64,000 nucleotides of DNA from Adiantum capillus-veneris (Eukaryota > Streptophyta > Polypodiopsida > Polypodiales > Pteridaceae). The DNA is taken from the NCBI GenBank assembly GCA_014529385.2, contig CM043971.1, forward strand, positions 55,723,209 to 55,787,208, written 5' to 3'. This document shows, piece by piece, positions 10,140-21,299 of this stretch (position 1 is its first letter; every line of letters starts with the position of its first letter). The notes below the pieces were generated by a model that was given only the letters and a program-made list of their open reading frames with translations, searched no databases and was not told the DNA's origin. A program made the translations under genes and the position numbers.

Positions 10140-12615
10140 CTGTAGGGAATGATGGAGGAGGCTTAAGTTACCAGCGGAGGATTCCCATACTTGGAGGGTA
10201 GGGGGGTAAAAGAGCTCTTAAAAAAGCCTTAATTGAAAAAGCCTTCATTAAAAAACGGGGGTTTAGCCTGAGGAGATTCGCTGTCGAAGATGACGAGGCC
10301 TGGGCGAGTGTATTGTTGTAGGTGACGTGGCCTGCCGGAGGGAGGTCGGGAGACTGTACCTCCTTATGTAGCTCTGGTTTAGCAGCTCGCGAGCCGTGCT
10401 TAGTGTGTTGTAGGTGTGTTGCAGGTTGCAGGAGTGTTGTAGGTTCTAGTTGACTGCGGCCAAGACGGGTGTATTGTACAGCAAGGGTCGAGGGACTAAC
10501 TCTGTCGAGGGACTTAACCCATGTAGTAGCTGCAGCTGGCAGAGAAATTTATGCAAACTTGGACTATCGCCATGCAAACTGTATTGCAGGCGGGTGGAGT
10601 TGAGTACGGGGTTAAGGGGCTTAGTTTATGCAGAAGGTTGGCGAGACTCGCATCATTGCCAGGCAGCCGGTTGGCGAGACTTGCATTATTTCCATGTAGC
10701 CGGTATTGATGGAGTTGGTTGCGTAGTTGGTTGTGCAGGGAGAACCAGAGCCGCCCGGAGTATGAAGCTGTGGAGCGAGACGTGAGTAAATTGGTGGGTC
10801 TGTGTACTGGAGAAGGCGTGAAATGAGTAGGGGGCAAGGTAGTAGGGTGTTTAGAGTTGTGTATCTATTAGATGCTGGAGCGTTGCAAGGGGCTGTTTAG
10901 CAAGGTGACCATAAGAAGACAGTGCTTGTGACAGGGCTCGTAAGGTGTTTAGAGTTGTGTATCCATTAGATGCTGGAGCGTTTCAAGGCGCTGTTTAGCA
11001 AGATGTCGAATGAGAAGACAGTGTTTGTGTTTGTGACAAGGCTCGTAAGGTAGGATACCGAGGAGAAGGCGGAGTTTGTGATAGGCGATTAACCGACATG
11101 CTTACTCGTTAGAGATAAGATGGGCATTAGTTGCTTGTCACAGCGTGTGTCAGAGCATGGTACGGGGAAAGTGAGACTGCAGGGTGGTGATTCCCATTAT
11201 CAGCGAGATGTACTAACCTGTGTTAAGCGAAGTAAAGGATCTCTTTAAGGTTATCAAAGTAAGGGTCTACCTTGAGTACCCGGGGCAAAGTTACATTAAT
11301 TGTGGGATATTAGAGTTGAAATAAACTCAAGACAAACCATAGGAAAGGTGGTATATAGGTTGATCGGGAAGTTTTAGAGAGGGAGTTATTCGAAGGCAAC
11401 ATAAATGGAGGGTAATTGTTTTGATGATCGGTTCGAACGTTTCTTAAGGGTGAAAGGTAGGATAATCAATTAAGAGGCTCAGAGGAAACGAAGGAGCAAG
11501 TTTCGGGATGAGACGTAAGTGCGCTCAGAGGAAACGAAGGAGTAAGTTTCGGGATGAGGCATAAGTGCGCAACGCTTGTATTTTTCAAAAGAAACTTAAA
11601 TCATTCATAATTATGTATCAGCGTGCGAAGCACTATGCTTATGAGTAATAAGGAGGGGAGGTGTGGTGGGGGTGGGCTACGGGGAGGTGCGGTGTGGGTG
11701 GGCTATGGGGTACCAAACACGTTTCGCTCCATTGAGGAGCTCATCAGTGGTAGGAGAAAGGAGAGAAAGAAAAAAAGGGGGGGGAAACTTGGGGGAGAGG
11801 GTGTTCTTTATATAAGGAGGGAGGGAAGGGGGGGGGGGGAAGAAGGAAGTGTACTTTTTGAGGGGGTTAAGTTAGGGAGATAGTTCCTCTAACTGAAGGA
11901 AACGATTGGTGTATAGTGTGATGTAGAGTCCCCGTAAAATTAAGGGAAGTCTTCATTGATTATTATTGAGGAGCGGTTTAAGTGAAGGCGGGGGGCCTGA
12001 AAATATGGGAAAGTTTCCATTGATTGTTATCCAAGGAGCGGTTTTAAGTGAAGGCGGGGCCTGATAATATATGGAAAAAATGGTGGGTAGGGGGGGGGGG
12101 GGGGGGGTGTTTGACGGGCGTCGAACGCAATATAAGGGGGTGTATTCCTCAAGGGGGGGTTTAAGTCCTAAAGGAGACTAAATTAGAGAATAAGGGGGGA
12201 ATAGAGGGTAAGGAGCTTTATCAAGCAAAAACGCGAAGGGTGGTGTTACTAAGAAAAGACGATGTTGGGTGGTGTTGCTAAGAGAAGACGATGTTGGGTC
12301 TCAACAGAGTATCTAATCCAAGACTGGGAGTGTAATGCACATGACCGGGTGTAAGGTGTACATCGGGGGGAATGTGGGGGGGGGGGGGGGGGGGGGGGGG
12401 GCGCGGGAGGGCTTGAGGAGCAAGGGAGAGTATTTCAATTCATAAAAAAGGTGTTACAAGAGTACCATTCAACGGGACAAAAATTTGGAATGTAAGCTCC
12501 AAAGAAGAATGGGGATGTTTTAGGATAGGAGGGGTCTTCATCGTTGGTGAGGTTTATATGGGTGGGAAAAGAAGGAGGGGCTTTAAGAATCAACCTGCAA
12601 AATAAGATGTAGTGG
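10140..12615. repeat. G-rich spacer with many short tandem duplications
   Basis: The plus strand is conspicuously G-rich and has no convincing gene. Local duplications include about 98 bp at 10848/10946 (GTGTTTAGAGTTGTGTAT start), 46 bp at 11477/11523 (GCTCAGAGGAAACGAAGGAG), about 65 bp near 11940/12005 (GAGCGGTTTAAGTGAAGGCGG), and a short GACGATGTTGGGT pair near 12260. Homopolymer G runs lie at 11828-11839 (12), 12090-12107 (18) and 12376-12401 (26). Long frames read through this stretch are composition artefacts. It probably represents the 3' untranslated part or spacer of the minus-strand Penelope-like element. Confidence 0.6.
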
Positions 12616-14319
12616 TTAGGGAGGGAATAAAGAGTATTTAAAAAAAATTTGGTTTGAATCTTGTTTTTGGATTTGGTTAGAAGAGTGCCTTAAAAAAAAC
12701 TTGGTTTGAATCTTGTTTTTGGATTTGGTTAGAAGAGTGCCTAAGTTATGGCCATTGGTCCAACATAGGATAGGTTTGTCAAGATGAGAAAGGGTGGGAG
12801 AGAGATTGCAGGCTGTATGGATAGGTTTGCCTATTGCAAGGGTAGGATGAAGTCTTCGAGTTTCTCGTGCAAAAGGGAGTTTGAGGATGTTAGAGAGAGG
12901 ATTTTTTGAAGAAGGGGTTTTGGTTAAGAGAGAGGTACGTTCATTATAAGTGATCAATCCAAATATCTTAAGAAGGAAGCTTCTTGGGTAGCCTCTTCGA
13001 ATGAGTCTTAGGAAGAAGAGGTTTCTCAAGCTAGCGAATCCGTCGGGATTACTTTCCTTGATGATATAGCGCCTGAGTTCTGTTTTGATAAAGGCTACTT
13101 TTTGGTGGAGCGGGTGCCAAGAGATCCAAGGTATATATTGGTATGAGTTGAGAGGCTTCTGGTAACAATTGGAATCAAGGATACCATAAAAGTTGAAAGC
13201 ATGTCCCTTGTAGAAGTGGATATCTAGGATGGTAGCCTCAAAGGAGGAGATGATGGGTGAGATCACTATATGTTTTTGTAAAGGGAAGGCGTAAGAAGCG
13301 AGGGCTTTGGTAAGTGATTTGTGACTACCTGTCCAGACCCCGAAGGCATCATCTATGAATCTTTTATAATATGCTAGGTTCGGGCTGAGGATAAGAAGGG
13401 ATTGGTTTTCTAGGTGGCAGAGAAAGAGGCAAGCATAAACTACTGCGAAATTAGATCCCATTGCGGTGCCTTTAATTTGCTGCCACACTTTATCTTTGAA
13501 GCAGAGATAATGGTGTGAAAGAATAAGGGTGGCAAGTGAGATGATGAACTCTGTTTTTGGGGTGTCAAAGAAGTTAGTGATGGTATTTCTGAGGGCTATG
13601 AGTCCCTCAGTCATAGGTATGTTAGGGTAAAGTGAGGTTACATCGATGGTGAAAAGGAGACAATGGGGGGGGGGGGAAGTCTGGGAGTGGAGATCGGTGA
13701 TAAGGGATAGTGAGTCTTTAAGGTGTTGCTTTTGTGAAAGGAGGATAGGATAAAGTTGGAAGTGTAGCCATTTAGAAGCATTTTCAAACACGTATCCACG
13801 ATAAGAGCAAATAGGGCGGGCTACAAGTATGGGTTTGTGTAGCTTAGGTAGAAATTGGATAGGACAGGGTTTGAAGGGTTTAAGGAGTGGTGTGAGGATA
13901 AAGGTGGCTTCAACTGGGGTTAGAAGAGTGTATTTGAGGGTGATGGAGTGGAGTAAGGAGGCGAGGTAGTTTAGTGAAGGTGGGGTGAGGGGTGTGTATG
14001 TGGATGTATCATTGAGTTGCCTATAGGCTTCTTGTTTGTACCATTCCCGTGATAGGATGGTAAGGCCAAGATTTTTGTCCGCCGGTTTGATGACTATTGT
14101 GTCGTCCATTGAAAGAGTTTTAAGGGCACGCTTGACGAATTTGGGAAATTTTGAGTGGGAAGGTTTATAATGTACAAGCGTATCTTTAAGATTTTGGAGG
14201 TTTAGGGATGTGATCCCCTCTAGTGTAGGATCTAAGGAGGGGGGTATCCAAGAGGGGTTAGGGATTTTGTAAGGGGGGGGGGGGGGGTGTTTGTTGGATA
14301 TAGAAGATTGGAAAAACAT
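12616..14319 (-). CDS. Penelope-like element reverse transcriptase (main part)
   Basis: The 567-codon reading holds the RT core of Penelope-like elements in order: IKPADKNLGLTIL near residue 80, LPKLHKP and a SKWLHFQLYPIL stretch, motif A with DVTSLYPNIP (about 13616-13638), motif B GTAMGSNFA (about 13450-13473), and catalytic YKRFIDDAF (about 13346-13363). The C-terminal region includes the KPILCWTNGHNLGTLL segment that precedes the endonuclease in full-length elements. No GIY-YIG domain follows. The protein ends in a tail distorted by a 52-bp duplication. Penelope RTs copy their RNA at nicked targets, and endonuclease-deficient forms are known from several eukaryotes. The motif order and catalytic Asp pair look intact. 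Confidence 0.85.
   Translation of the reverse strand: MFFQSSISNKHPPPPPYKIPNPSWIPPSLDPTLEGITSLNLQNLKDTLVHYKPSHSKFPKFVKRALKTLSMDDTIVIKPADKNLGLTILSREWYKQEAYRQLNDTSTYTPLTPPSLNYLASLLHSITLKYTLLTPVEATFILTPLLKPFKPCPIQFLPKLHKPILVARPICSYRGYVFENASKWLHFQLYPILLSQKQHLKDSLSLITDLHSQTSPPPHCLLFTIDVTSLYPNIPMTEGLIALRNTITNFFDTPKTEFIISLATLILSHHYLCFKDKVWQQIKGTAMGSNFAVVYACLFLCHLENQSLLILSPNLAYYKRFIDDAFGVWTGSHKSLTKALASYAFPLQKHIVISPIISSFEATILDIHFYKGHAFNFYGILDSNCYQKPLNSYQYIPWISWHPLHQKVAFIKTELRRYIIKESNPDGFASLRNLFFLRLIRRGYPRSFLLKIFGLITYNERTSLLTKTPSSKNPLSNILKLPFARETRRLHPTLAIGKPIHTACNLSPTLSHLDKPILCWTNGHNLGTLLTKSKNKIQTKFFLRHSSNQIQKQDSNQIFFKYSLFPP
12639..12742. repeat. 52-bp tandem duplication in the RT C-terminus
   Basis: Two nearly identical 52-bp units (12639-12690 and 12691-12742), each starting TAAAAAAAA and ending AAGAGTGCCT. 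Since 52 is not a multiple of three, the duplication changes the frame and accounts for the repeated Lys/Gln/Asn tail of the Penelope RT. Confidence 0.9.
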
Positions 14320-14743
14320 TTTGAGTTGTAAACTTCTTGCCAGGAGTTGTGGGCTTTGATAATGTGTTTCGCTAGGGGTTCGGGGGAGGGGGGATGTATT
14401 TAAGTCCTAGGTCTAAGCATTTCTTTTCATCGTTAGAGAGGGGACGGGAGGTAAGATTATGTACAAAGTTAGTACAAAGGTTGTTGACCAAGGTAGATGA
14501 AGGGAGCTTACCAAAAATTATTTGCTCAAAGGCATGGGGATTTATGAGAGGAAGCCAAAATTTGTGTCTCTTCCTTCCTCTATCCGTGGGAAGTTTCTTG
14601 AAAAGGATAGGGAAGGTTCCATTGGAAATGGATAGGGTAGAAGGTGTTGACGTGGAAGGGGTAGAGAGTTGAGGGTTTGTCCAAATGTAAGGGAGGAGGG
14701 GGGGCTTGCTAAAAAGCAAGTGTAACCAAGAGGTTCGACATGA
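14320..14743 (-). pseudogene. Penelope-like element, N-terminal part of RT, out of frame
   Basis: The reading upstream of the RT core contains KFWLPLINPHAFEQ and the conserved LSNDEKKCLDLGLKYIPPPPNP-type segment, the usual N-terminal hallmark of Penelope RT proteins ('LS-E---L--GL-F-P'). It stops at about 14372, and homology seems to continue in another frame (LAKHIIKAHNSWQEVYNSK). The break therefore lies near the C-tracts around 14273-14287 and 14372. The far 5' end runs into the duplicated hAT flank at about 14744, so the element is 5'-truncated there, as Penelope insertions often are, or its start codon lies in flanking DNA. Confidence 0.7.
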
Positions 14744-15432
14744 TGGCGGTCTCTTGGTGACTGCTAGCTTACGATAGCTTCTACAGTGCAAACTGCTTAG
14801 TCTGGCTTTCCTTGATTCGGAGGAGTTTATGGTGCAGATTACTACATCTGGTCTTCCTGGAGTTTTACACAGCTTGGGGGGATATATTCAGGCATCTTGA
14901 GGACAGGTTTGAGGGTAGATTTGGGGACAGTCATGGGGTCAATTTTGGAGTTGATTTAGGAGTAAGTTGAATGGAGGTAATTTGAGCCTTACTTTAGTCA
15001 ACCCTCCCCTCCCCCCCCCTTCCAGTTCCTGTCCCGTTTCGGACCCCCCGTTCCCGTTCCGAGTAACTATGCTTCATCCAGCCCGATTCGTCGCCAAAGA
15101 ACCCTTGCCACCTCTTAGGACCCAAAGAAGAAGGAAGAGGTGGATGCCGCTGTTGCCCGATTCTTTTATCACGGACATATTCCATTTGTCACGGCTCGGT
15201 AAGCTCTATTGATCTTCTCTCTCTTTATCATTTCCTCTGCTCTCTATGTTTCCACCAATATGATCTCTAAACTATGATACTTACCTCTTCCATGTGTGAT
15301 CAAAATAGGTCGGAGTATGGAAAAGCTATGGTGCAACGGATAGGAGAGTATGGCATAGGCTATGTGCTGCCATCTTTGGAAGCTCTCGAACCACTTTGCT
15401 TGATCGAGAGAAGGTGGTCACGGAACAAAAAA
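14744..15432 (+). repeat. Direct repeat copy 1 of hAT upstream region
   Basis: About 690 bp nearly identical to 17020-17704, starting GCGGTC.TTGGTGACTGCTAGC and ending at TGCTCAATA. It includes a C-tract, a short basic reading (PLRTQRRRKRW) and a downstream reading (MVQRIGEYGIGYVLPS). Copy 1 loses homology to copy 2 at about 15433, before the transposase domain. The Penelope-like element is fused to its left edge. Confidence 0.9.
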
Positions 15433-17019
15433 TGCTCAATAGACTGGGATCATTACATCGCTCAACTCTGGGATCATTACATCGCTGGAAACCTCCTCTG
15501 TTCCATCTGCGTTTTTCAGCCAGATCTACGTTTTTGGGTTTTCAACCCATTTTCGACGGTTTTATTGGTCACTTTGTGTCGTTGAAACGTTCCACAAGTT
15601 GCTGGGCACCTAGGGTACCCATCAAGCCTTTGTTTTTTCATCAAATAGAAGGTTTTTGTTGCCAACAAGTGCAGCAAAAGTGGACTGCAAAATGACCTGC
15701 GTTTTTGCAGCAAGAGGGCATCGCTCAACTTCTGGACCCCGGATCTTGCAACCACCTACCCAGCATTGGCATCCGGTGCCTTGCTTGCGTAGTTCCTCTT
15801 CAGATCTACAAATTTCATCCATACACACTTGCTGTTTTTTCTCTGTTTTCAAGCCTCTGATGGCTATGCACGCAGAGATAAACCCTCCCTACACCCTCTG
15901 CACCGCTCCGGACCATGCCGGGAGTGTACGAGCACGCTGAAAATCGCTGGACAATAGCGTTTTCATCACCTCGCAATTGCGTTTTTGGGCGGACAACAGA
16001 CAATGGGTTGGAGTTTTTTCACAGAGGATGAAGTTACCTCCTGACAGGACATCCCTTGGAGGTGGTCCATGCGGTCTCTCAGTGACTGTTGCAGTACATG
16101 GTAGTTTTGACATGAGCTTGATCATACATGGGTATACGATCCTTGGGAGATCCATTCATTCCAGCCATCATTCGACGGTTGCACACTCCAGAGGGGGTGG
16201 TGACTTGTGGTTTGCAACGGACACACCTATGCACTCATCAGAGGAGTTCACACGAGATATAGATATGGCCATGCTCATGGCATATGGGATTCCGACATTC
16301 CCAGAGAAGACACCACCATCTTGGGTGGACAGAGACTTACCACTTGACCTCGACACGTCAAATCGCTTGCTTACACAAGAGCATATACATGGACTTAGAG
16401 AGAGGATCTTGGATCTCTTCTTGGATAGGTTCATTGCTTGGATCTACAAATTGAAGTGGGACTTCAGTGCTTTGGACTCTCTTGGAGAGTTTACCCGCGA
16501 GATGCGGGAGATCAGGCATCATTCCACGACTACATCCGGAGTCACCAGGAGCTTGGCTTGGATGGTAGTGCAATTGCTCTTCTACACTCCTGATCATTTG
16601 GATTTCTACCTTCAGAGTTTCTTACACTCACCCTTGGTAACCTTACAACAGACTTATCCCTTGACCTGGGCAGTAGGCCACTCCTAGCTCATTCACATTG
16701 AGAGCCACACCGAGATGCAGTTTGGTGGCGTTATTGGTGTGGATTCTGTTTTTGTTTGACACCAAAGGATTGGAGGCAAGAGATACATGCAAGACAGCGC
16801 ATACAAATTGGTATGGCCTTTCCTCTTCTCAGAGGATATTCACAATGCAAATTTCTCAATCTGGCTTCCCTTCTTCTACAGGATGATTACGGTGCAGACA
16901 GCTTGGTCTGACCACACCTCTTTTCAGAGGTCCTACACAGTGCAGACTGTTGAGTCTAGATTTCCCCTCAACTTGGATTACCCTAGGTACTGGTAGGACA
17001 CCATGTGGTGGTGGTCCGT
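15433..17019 (+). other. Unique segment between the hAT repeats, with a 236-codon ORF
   Basis: The segment starts with a duplicated GGATCATTACATCGCT and holds an open frame at 15977-16687. That frame encodes a Trp/His-containing protein with several amphipathic stretches (LRERILDLFLDRFIAW, REIRHHSTTTSGVTRSLAW) and no domain I recognise. Its right part, about 16790-17010, contains degenerate copies of a motif of about 55 bp (GTGCAGAC/AACTG..AGTCTGG/AGATTTCCC..CTTCT) that also occurs inside both 690-bp repeats. It may be the 5' portion of the hAT element, reached by tandem duplication, or a separate insertion. Confidence 0.4.
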
Positions 17020-17704
17020 GCGGTCCATTGGTGACTGCTAGCTTACGATAGCTTCTACAGTGCAAACTGCTTAGTCTGGCTTTCCTTGATTCGGAGGAGT
17101 TTATGGTGCAGATTACTACATCTGGTCTTCCTGGAGTTTTACACAGCTTAGGGGGATATATTCAGGCATCTTGAGGACAGGTTTGAGGGTAGATTTGGGG
17201 ACAGTCATGGGGTCAATTTTGGAGTTGATTTAGGAGTAAGCTGAATGGAGGTAATTTGAGCCTTACTTTAGTCAACCCTCCCCCCCCCCCCCCTTCCAGT
17301 TCCTGTCCCGTTTCGGACCCCCCGTTCCCGTTCCGAGTAACTATGCTTCATCCAGCCCGATTCGTCGCCAAAGAACCCTTGCCACCTCTTAGGACCCAAA
17401 GAAGAAGGAAGAGGTGGATGCCGCCGTTGCCCGATTCTTTTATCACGGACATATTCCATTTGTCACGGCTCGGTAAGCTCTATCGATCTTCTCTCTCTTT
17501 ATCATTTCCTCTGCTCTCTATGTTTCCACCAATATGATCTCTAAACTATGATACTTACCTCTTCCATGTGTGATCAAAATAGGTCGGAGTATGGAAAATC
17601 TATGGTGCAACGGATAGGAGAGTATGGCATAGGCTATGTGCTGCCATCTTTGGAAGATCTCGAACCACTTTGCTTGATGGAGAGAAGGTGGTCACGGAAC
17701 AAGC
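17020..17704 (+). repeat. Direct repeat copy 2 of hAT upstream region
   Basis: Second copy of the 690-bp segment, differing by scattered substitutions and C-tract length. Here the reading continues directly into the DUF659-like transposase region, so this is the copy in original context. Confidence 0.9.
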
Positions 17705-19146
17705 AATGCTCAATATACGACGGCTTTGGGTAAAACATGGAGTTACTCTCATTGCTGATGGATGGAGCGATACGAGAAAGAGATCCATTCATGGCCTCGT
17801 CGCATACTCGAGTTGAGAGATGTACTTTATGCACTCTCATGATGCCACCAAGAGTGACAAGTCAGCCGATGTCCTCGTCGTAAAGTAGACAGCAGCCATA
17901 GAGACGATTAGTTTGGAACACGTGATGGCTTTTGTCACAAATGGAGAGGCATCAAACAGGACAGCAGGAGCTATTGTAGAGGGCCACTTTCCGCATGTCA
18001 TAGTGTGGTTTTGCATGGCACAATGCTTGAACAACCTATTAAAAGACATTGGCTAGCTTGAACGGATCGCACCATTCATTGCAGATTGAGTGAAGATTGT
18101 GGCCTTCATCAACAATCACAGTTTCATTCGGTCTGAGTACCTCAAAAGGTCGGGTGGCAAGGTGCTCCTCAAGTATTCAGACACCTGCTTCACGTTCAAC
18201 TTTCTCCTCGTGTGTAGATTATTTGAATGTCAAAATGCGGCCCGATCGGTTTTCCTTAGTGATGAGTTCACCACCTCCTCCTATGTAAAGACGGTTGTTG
18301 TAGGGATTGTGTGCAAGGAGAAGGCAGAGGATTTAGAGTTGTGGAAAGAGCTCAAGAGCACATGTTAAACCAGTGATTCATTTTCTTTGGATTGTGGATG
18401 GCATGGAGCCTTGCATTGGCAAGGTTTATGAGGCCATGGACCACGTGATCGAGGAGCTTGCCCGGCTTGAGCCGGATGTAGAGCGTTATGCAAAGATTTA
18501 TGCGCTTTGTAGATCGAGGTGGAATTCATATGCCTCGCCTTTACACGGGGCATCATACATGGTGGATACAGAGTTCAAAAGTGCAGGGCAAGAGACAAAT
18601 AAAGAAGTCATGAATCATTTTACAAAGATCTTGAACAAGATGTTCCTAGATAGAGATGGGCGATGCATTGTCAGGAATCATTTGAGATAGTACAAAGAGA
18701 TGGGGGGGTCATTTGGCACTCTAGATGCTCAAATTGATCGCAAGAAGATAGGTTCAATGCTATGGTAGGAGGACTATGGCTATGATGGCCCTGAGCTTCA
18801 CAGACTGGCAATCCGTATTCTCAGCCAGTCAATTAGTACCTCATGCGTGAAGCAATTATAGAGTACCTTTAACCACATTGCTTCCAAGAAGAGGAATCAA
18901 CTTGGAGTAGAGAGGACAAATGATCTTGTCTTTGTTAGCACAAACTTGAAAATGCTCTGCAAGAGTGTAACTAGACAAACAAGTCCTTTGACACAGTGGG
19001 AGATGGAGCAAGAGACACCTCAAGTAGGTGGAAATACAGAGGCACATACACCAGGTACTTCCTCCATGACAGAGACTGATCCACCAGAGCTCGATGATGA
19101 GGCATGGAAGGATGTGCATGACATACAACCAACTACTACTAATTGA
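17705..19146 (+). pseudogene. hAT-family (DUF659-type) transposase pseudogene
   Basis: Starting at about 17710 the reading gives a 'W-KHGVTLIADGWSDTRKR-IHGLVAYS' segment, the DUF659 signature (GV-L-SDGW-D-R-R...N). The region 18100-18370 gives 'FINNHSFIRSEYLKRS'-like text, and 18373-18690 continues with 'FLWIVDGMEPCIGKVYEAMD' and 'Y..I..L...RW..Y.SPLH.A.Y.'. After a stop at about 18690 the hAT C-terminal dimerisation-like part follows (LAIRILSQSISTSC, ESTFNHIASKKRNQLGVERTNDLVFV). Several stops and frameshifts break it (about 17735, 17815, 18085, 18366, 18690). The family cuts and pastes DNA in the nucleus. This copy must be inactive. Terminal inverted repeats and 8-bp target duplications were not found. 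Confidence 0.75.
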
Positions 19147-20511
19147 GAGTCTACTCATGCTAGTGGCTCTTGAGTCATGAGACTTTAAAACTTCCATTAT
19201 CCATACCTTTTTGTATTGCCCCCTTTGTAGTCTCTTTATGATATATGTCATCTTTGGTTTTTTGTATTACAGTACATTAGACCGCGCTCAATGTCATGGC
19301 TCAAGTCTTGTCGCTTAACATCTACTCTCGCAATTATTTGAAAACTGTTCAACCGAGCACTTGTTTGTCAATGACTAACGAGGGCATTGCTAACCAACAC
19401 TGCAATCATTCCTTAATAAGTAGACACATCAGCCTTACATCGTCCATCACACGTGGATATCATAAAGGAGTTAAAGATTAGCGTCTTACCTTAAGCAGAA
19501 GGAAATGTCACATGCACATGGCTCTACATGCCATGTGGACATGCTACTACTATGACCTCAAAGTCAAGTTCGATGTCTAATAGTGTTTAGAGCCTGAGAG
19601 GATTTTATGTATTCTCTTGTATAAATGGTTTACACTAGGTGTTTAAGTGTTTGATGGGTGTCATTACTCTTCCTTTGCATCAACATGTAGCAAGATCTTG
19701 TTCGGATTGGGTGAGCCATTTGAAAAATAGCCAATAATCTATCAACCAAAAGTATGTGGACATTGTTTTTTTCCCTTGACATTTGGAACCATAATTACCA
19801 GCATCTCAAAACGCAAGATCAAGTTCTCCATTTCTATAGCTAGTTTAAAGATGCTTTAATTTTCATTCTCACAATTTTCAAGTCTTTTTATATGACGTTT
19901 TCAACCCAACATCCCATACCTGCAACCATCACTCATAACCATCACCCCCATCTCTTAATCAAGGTGATTGCCTTTGCTACTATTAGTTGTCATCTTCCAC
20001 CCTATATTGTTCCTTTTCTATCGCTATTTTGTTATGCATTTCGCTCCCTTCCTTTCCATTATTATCTTGTTCTTGCAAATGAATTAAACTTACTAAAAAA
20101 AACAACAATGAAAGAAAAGAAAGAAAAAAATTAAAACTTTTATAAATTAACAAAGATACGATAAAAAAGAACGCTCAAAGAACGTAGAACAAATTTTCGA
20201 ATAAAAACCGAAGTTTTCAAACCTTTAATTCAACCTTCTCAAACCAAATAACAAGAAGAACACACACCATGGAACAAAGTTTTGCATATATATGAGTAAA
20301 AAAACCGAAGTATTCAAACCTTCAATTCAACGTTCTCAAATTAAGCAAAGAAAATAACATGTTTGTAACATAAAACAAAGCTTTTATATAAATCTAAGTA
20401 TTTAGACATTTAATTCAAATTTTTTTTGATACATAAGTTAGAAATAAATTAGATGCAAGCACAAATACAAGAAAACAATTCAAAAAGTTACATGATCATA
20501 GTGCACATATA
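19147..20511. other. No gene recognised
   Basis: AT-rich DNA with A-tracts around 20090-20130. It contains a degenerate pair near 20200-20340 (AACCGAAGT..TCAAACCTT.AATTCAAC) and nothing assignable. Confidence 0.55.
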
Positions 20512-20540
20512 CTACGAGTTTCTTGAACTTTCTGGCAACA

Positions 20541-20745
20541 TCCCAAGAAAAGAAGAACACATTGTATCACACTCCTCTTGAATATCGTCCGTAATTGCAT
20601 GGAGACTTTTACAATGTTTCAAATGGAAATGGTATCTAACCGTCGAAGCAATGAGGTCAACAACATCACATGCAAACTCCAAGAAAGAAAGACACTTTGT
20701 ATCACACTCCTCTTGAATGTCGCCCATAATTGCATGAAGACTTTC
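20541..20745. repeat. Direct repeat pair, about 68 bp, period about 137 bp
   Basis: Two copies of AGAA..ACA.TTTGTATCACACTCCTCTTGAAT.TCG..C.TAATTGCATG.AGACTTT at about 20543-20610 and 20677-20744. The minus-strand reading across them repeats SLHAI-DDIQEECDT. No domain is recognised. Confidence 0.7.
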
Positions 20746-20805
20746 ACCACTCCAAGATTGATGAACCCAAACCCACCAATTCCGACATCTTTGTAACAAA
20801 AGCAT

Positions 20806-21299
20806 GATAATTAAAAGATCTCAGAAGAACATGATATGGGACCCTATGTATCAAGGATAAGGGGGCGAGTTGGGTGGGATGGCTACCTTGATAGCCGTTG
20901 TAATTATGGTCCCTGGATGATGTCATGGCTCAACACGAGCATGACAAGACCTTGTAATTATTTGGGTTGATAAATATAATTCACTCACGATTGTGAGTTT
21001 TGCTATATTTAAATAAAAAAAAACAAAAGCATGATAAATCGCTGCTGCTGTTCCACGGCTTTTCTCACCATTATTACTTTGATTGTCTAATAGCGTTTTG
21101 GACAAATGGAGAAAGGGAGGGTGCCAGTTAGCATTGCTTGATTAGAGGGAATGGTAAGAAGCGAAGGCTGAAGCAGAAGAATACTCAAAGGTCGTATAGA
21201 GGTAAGCTTTGTGTGTATATAGTAAGCAAGGTCGTGTAGAGGTAAGCTCTGTGTGTATAGCAAGCAAAGCAATTCAATAATGCTGAGTCTTGCGCAAAA
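20806..21299. other. No gene recognised
   Basis: Short sequence upstream of the PPR pseudogene. It contains a small duplicated GTCGT(A/G)TAGAGGTAAGCT motif near 21190-21250. Confidence 0.5.

Noticed and set aside
11623..11883. Gly/Arg-rich open frame
   Set aside because: It is produced by G-rich composition in the spacer and has no domain or codon bias.
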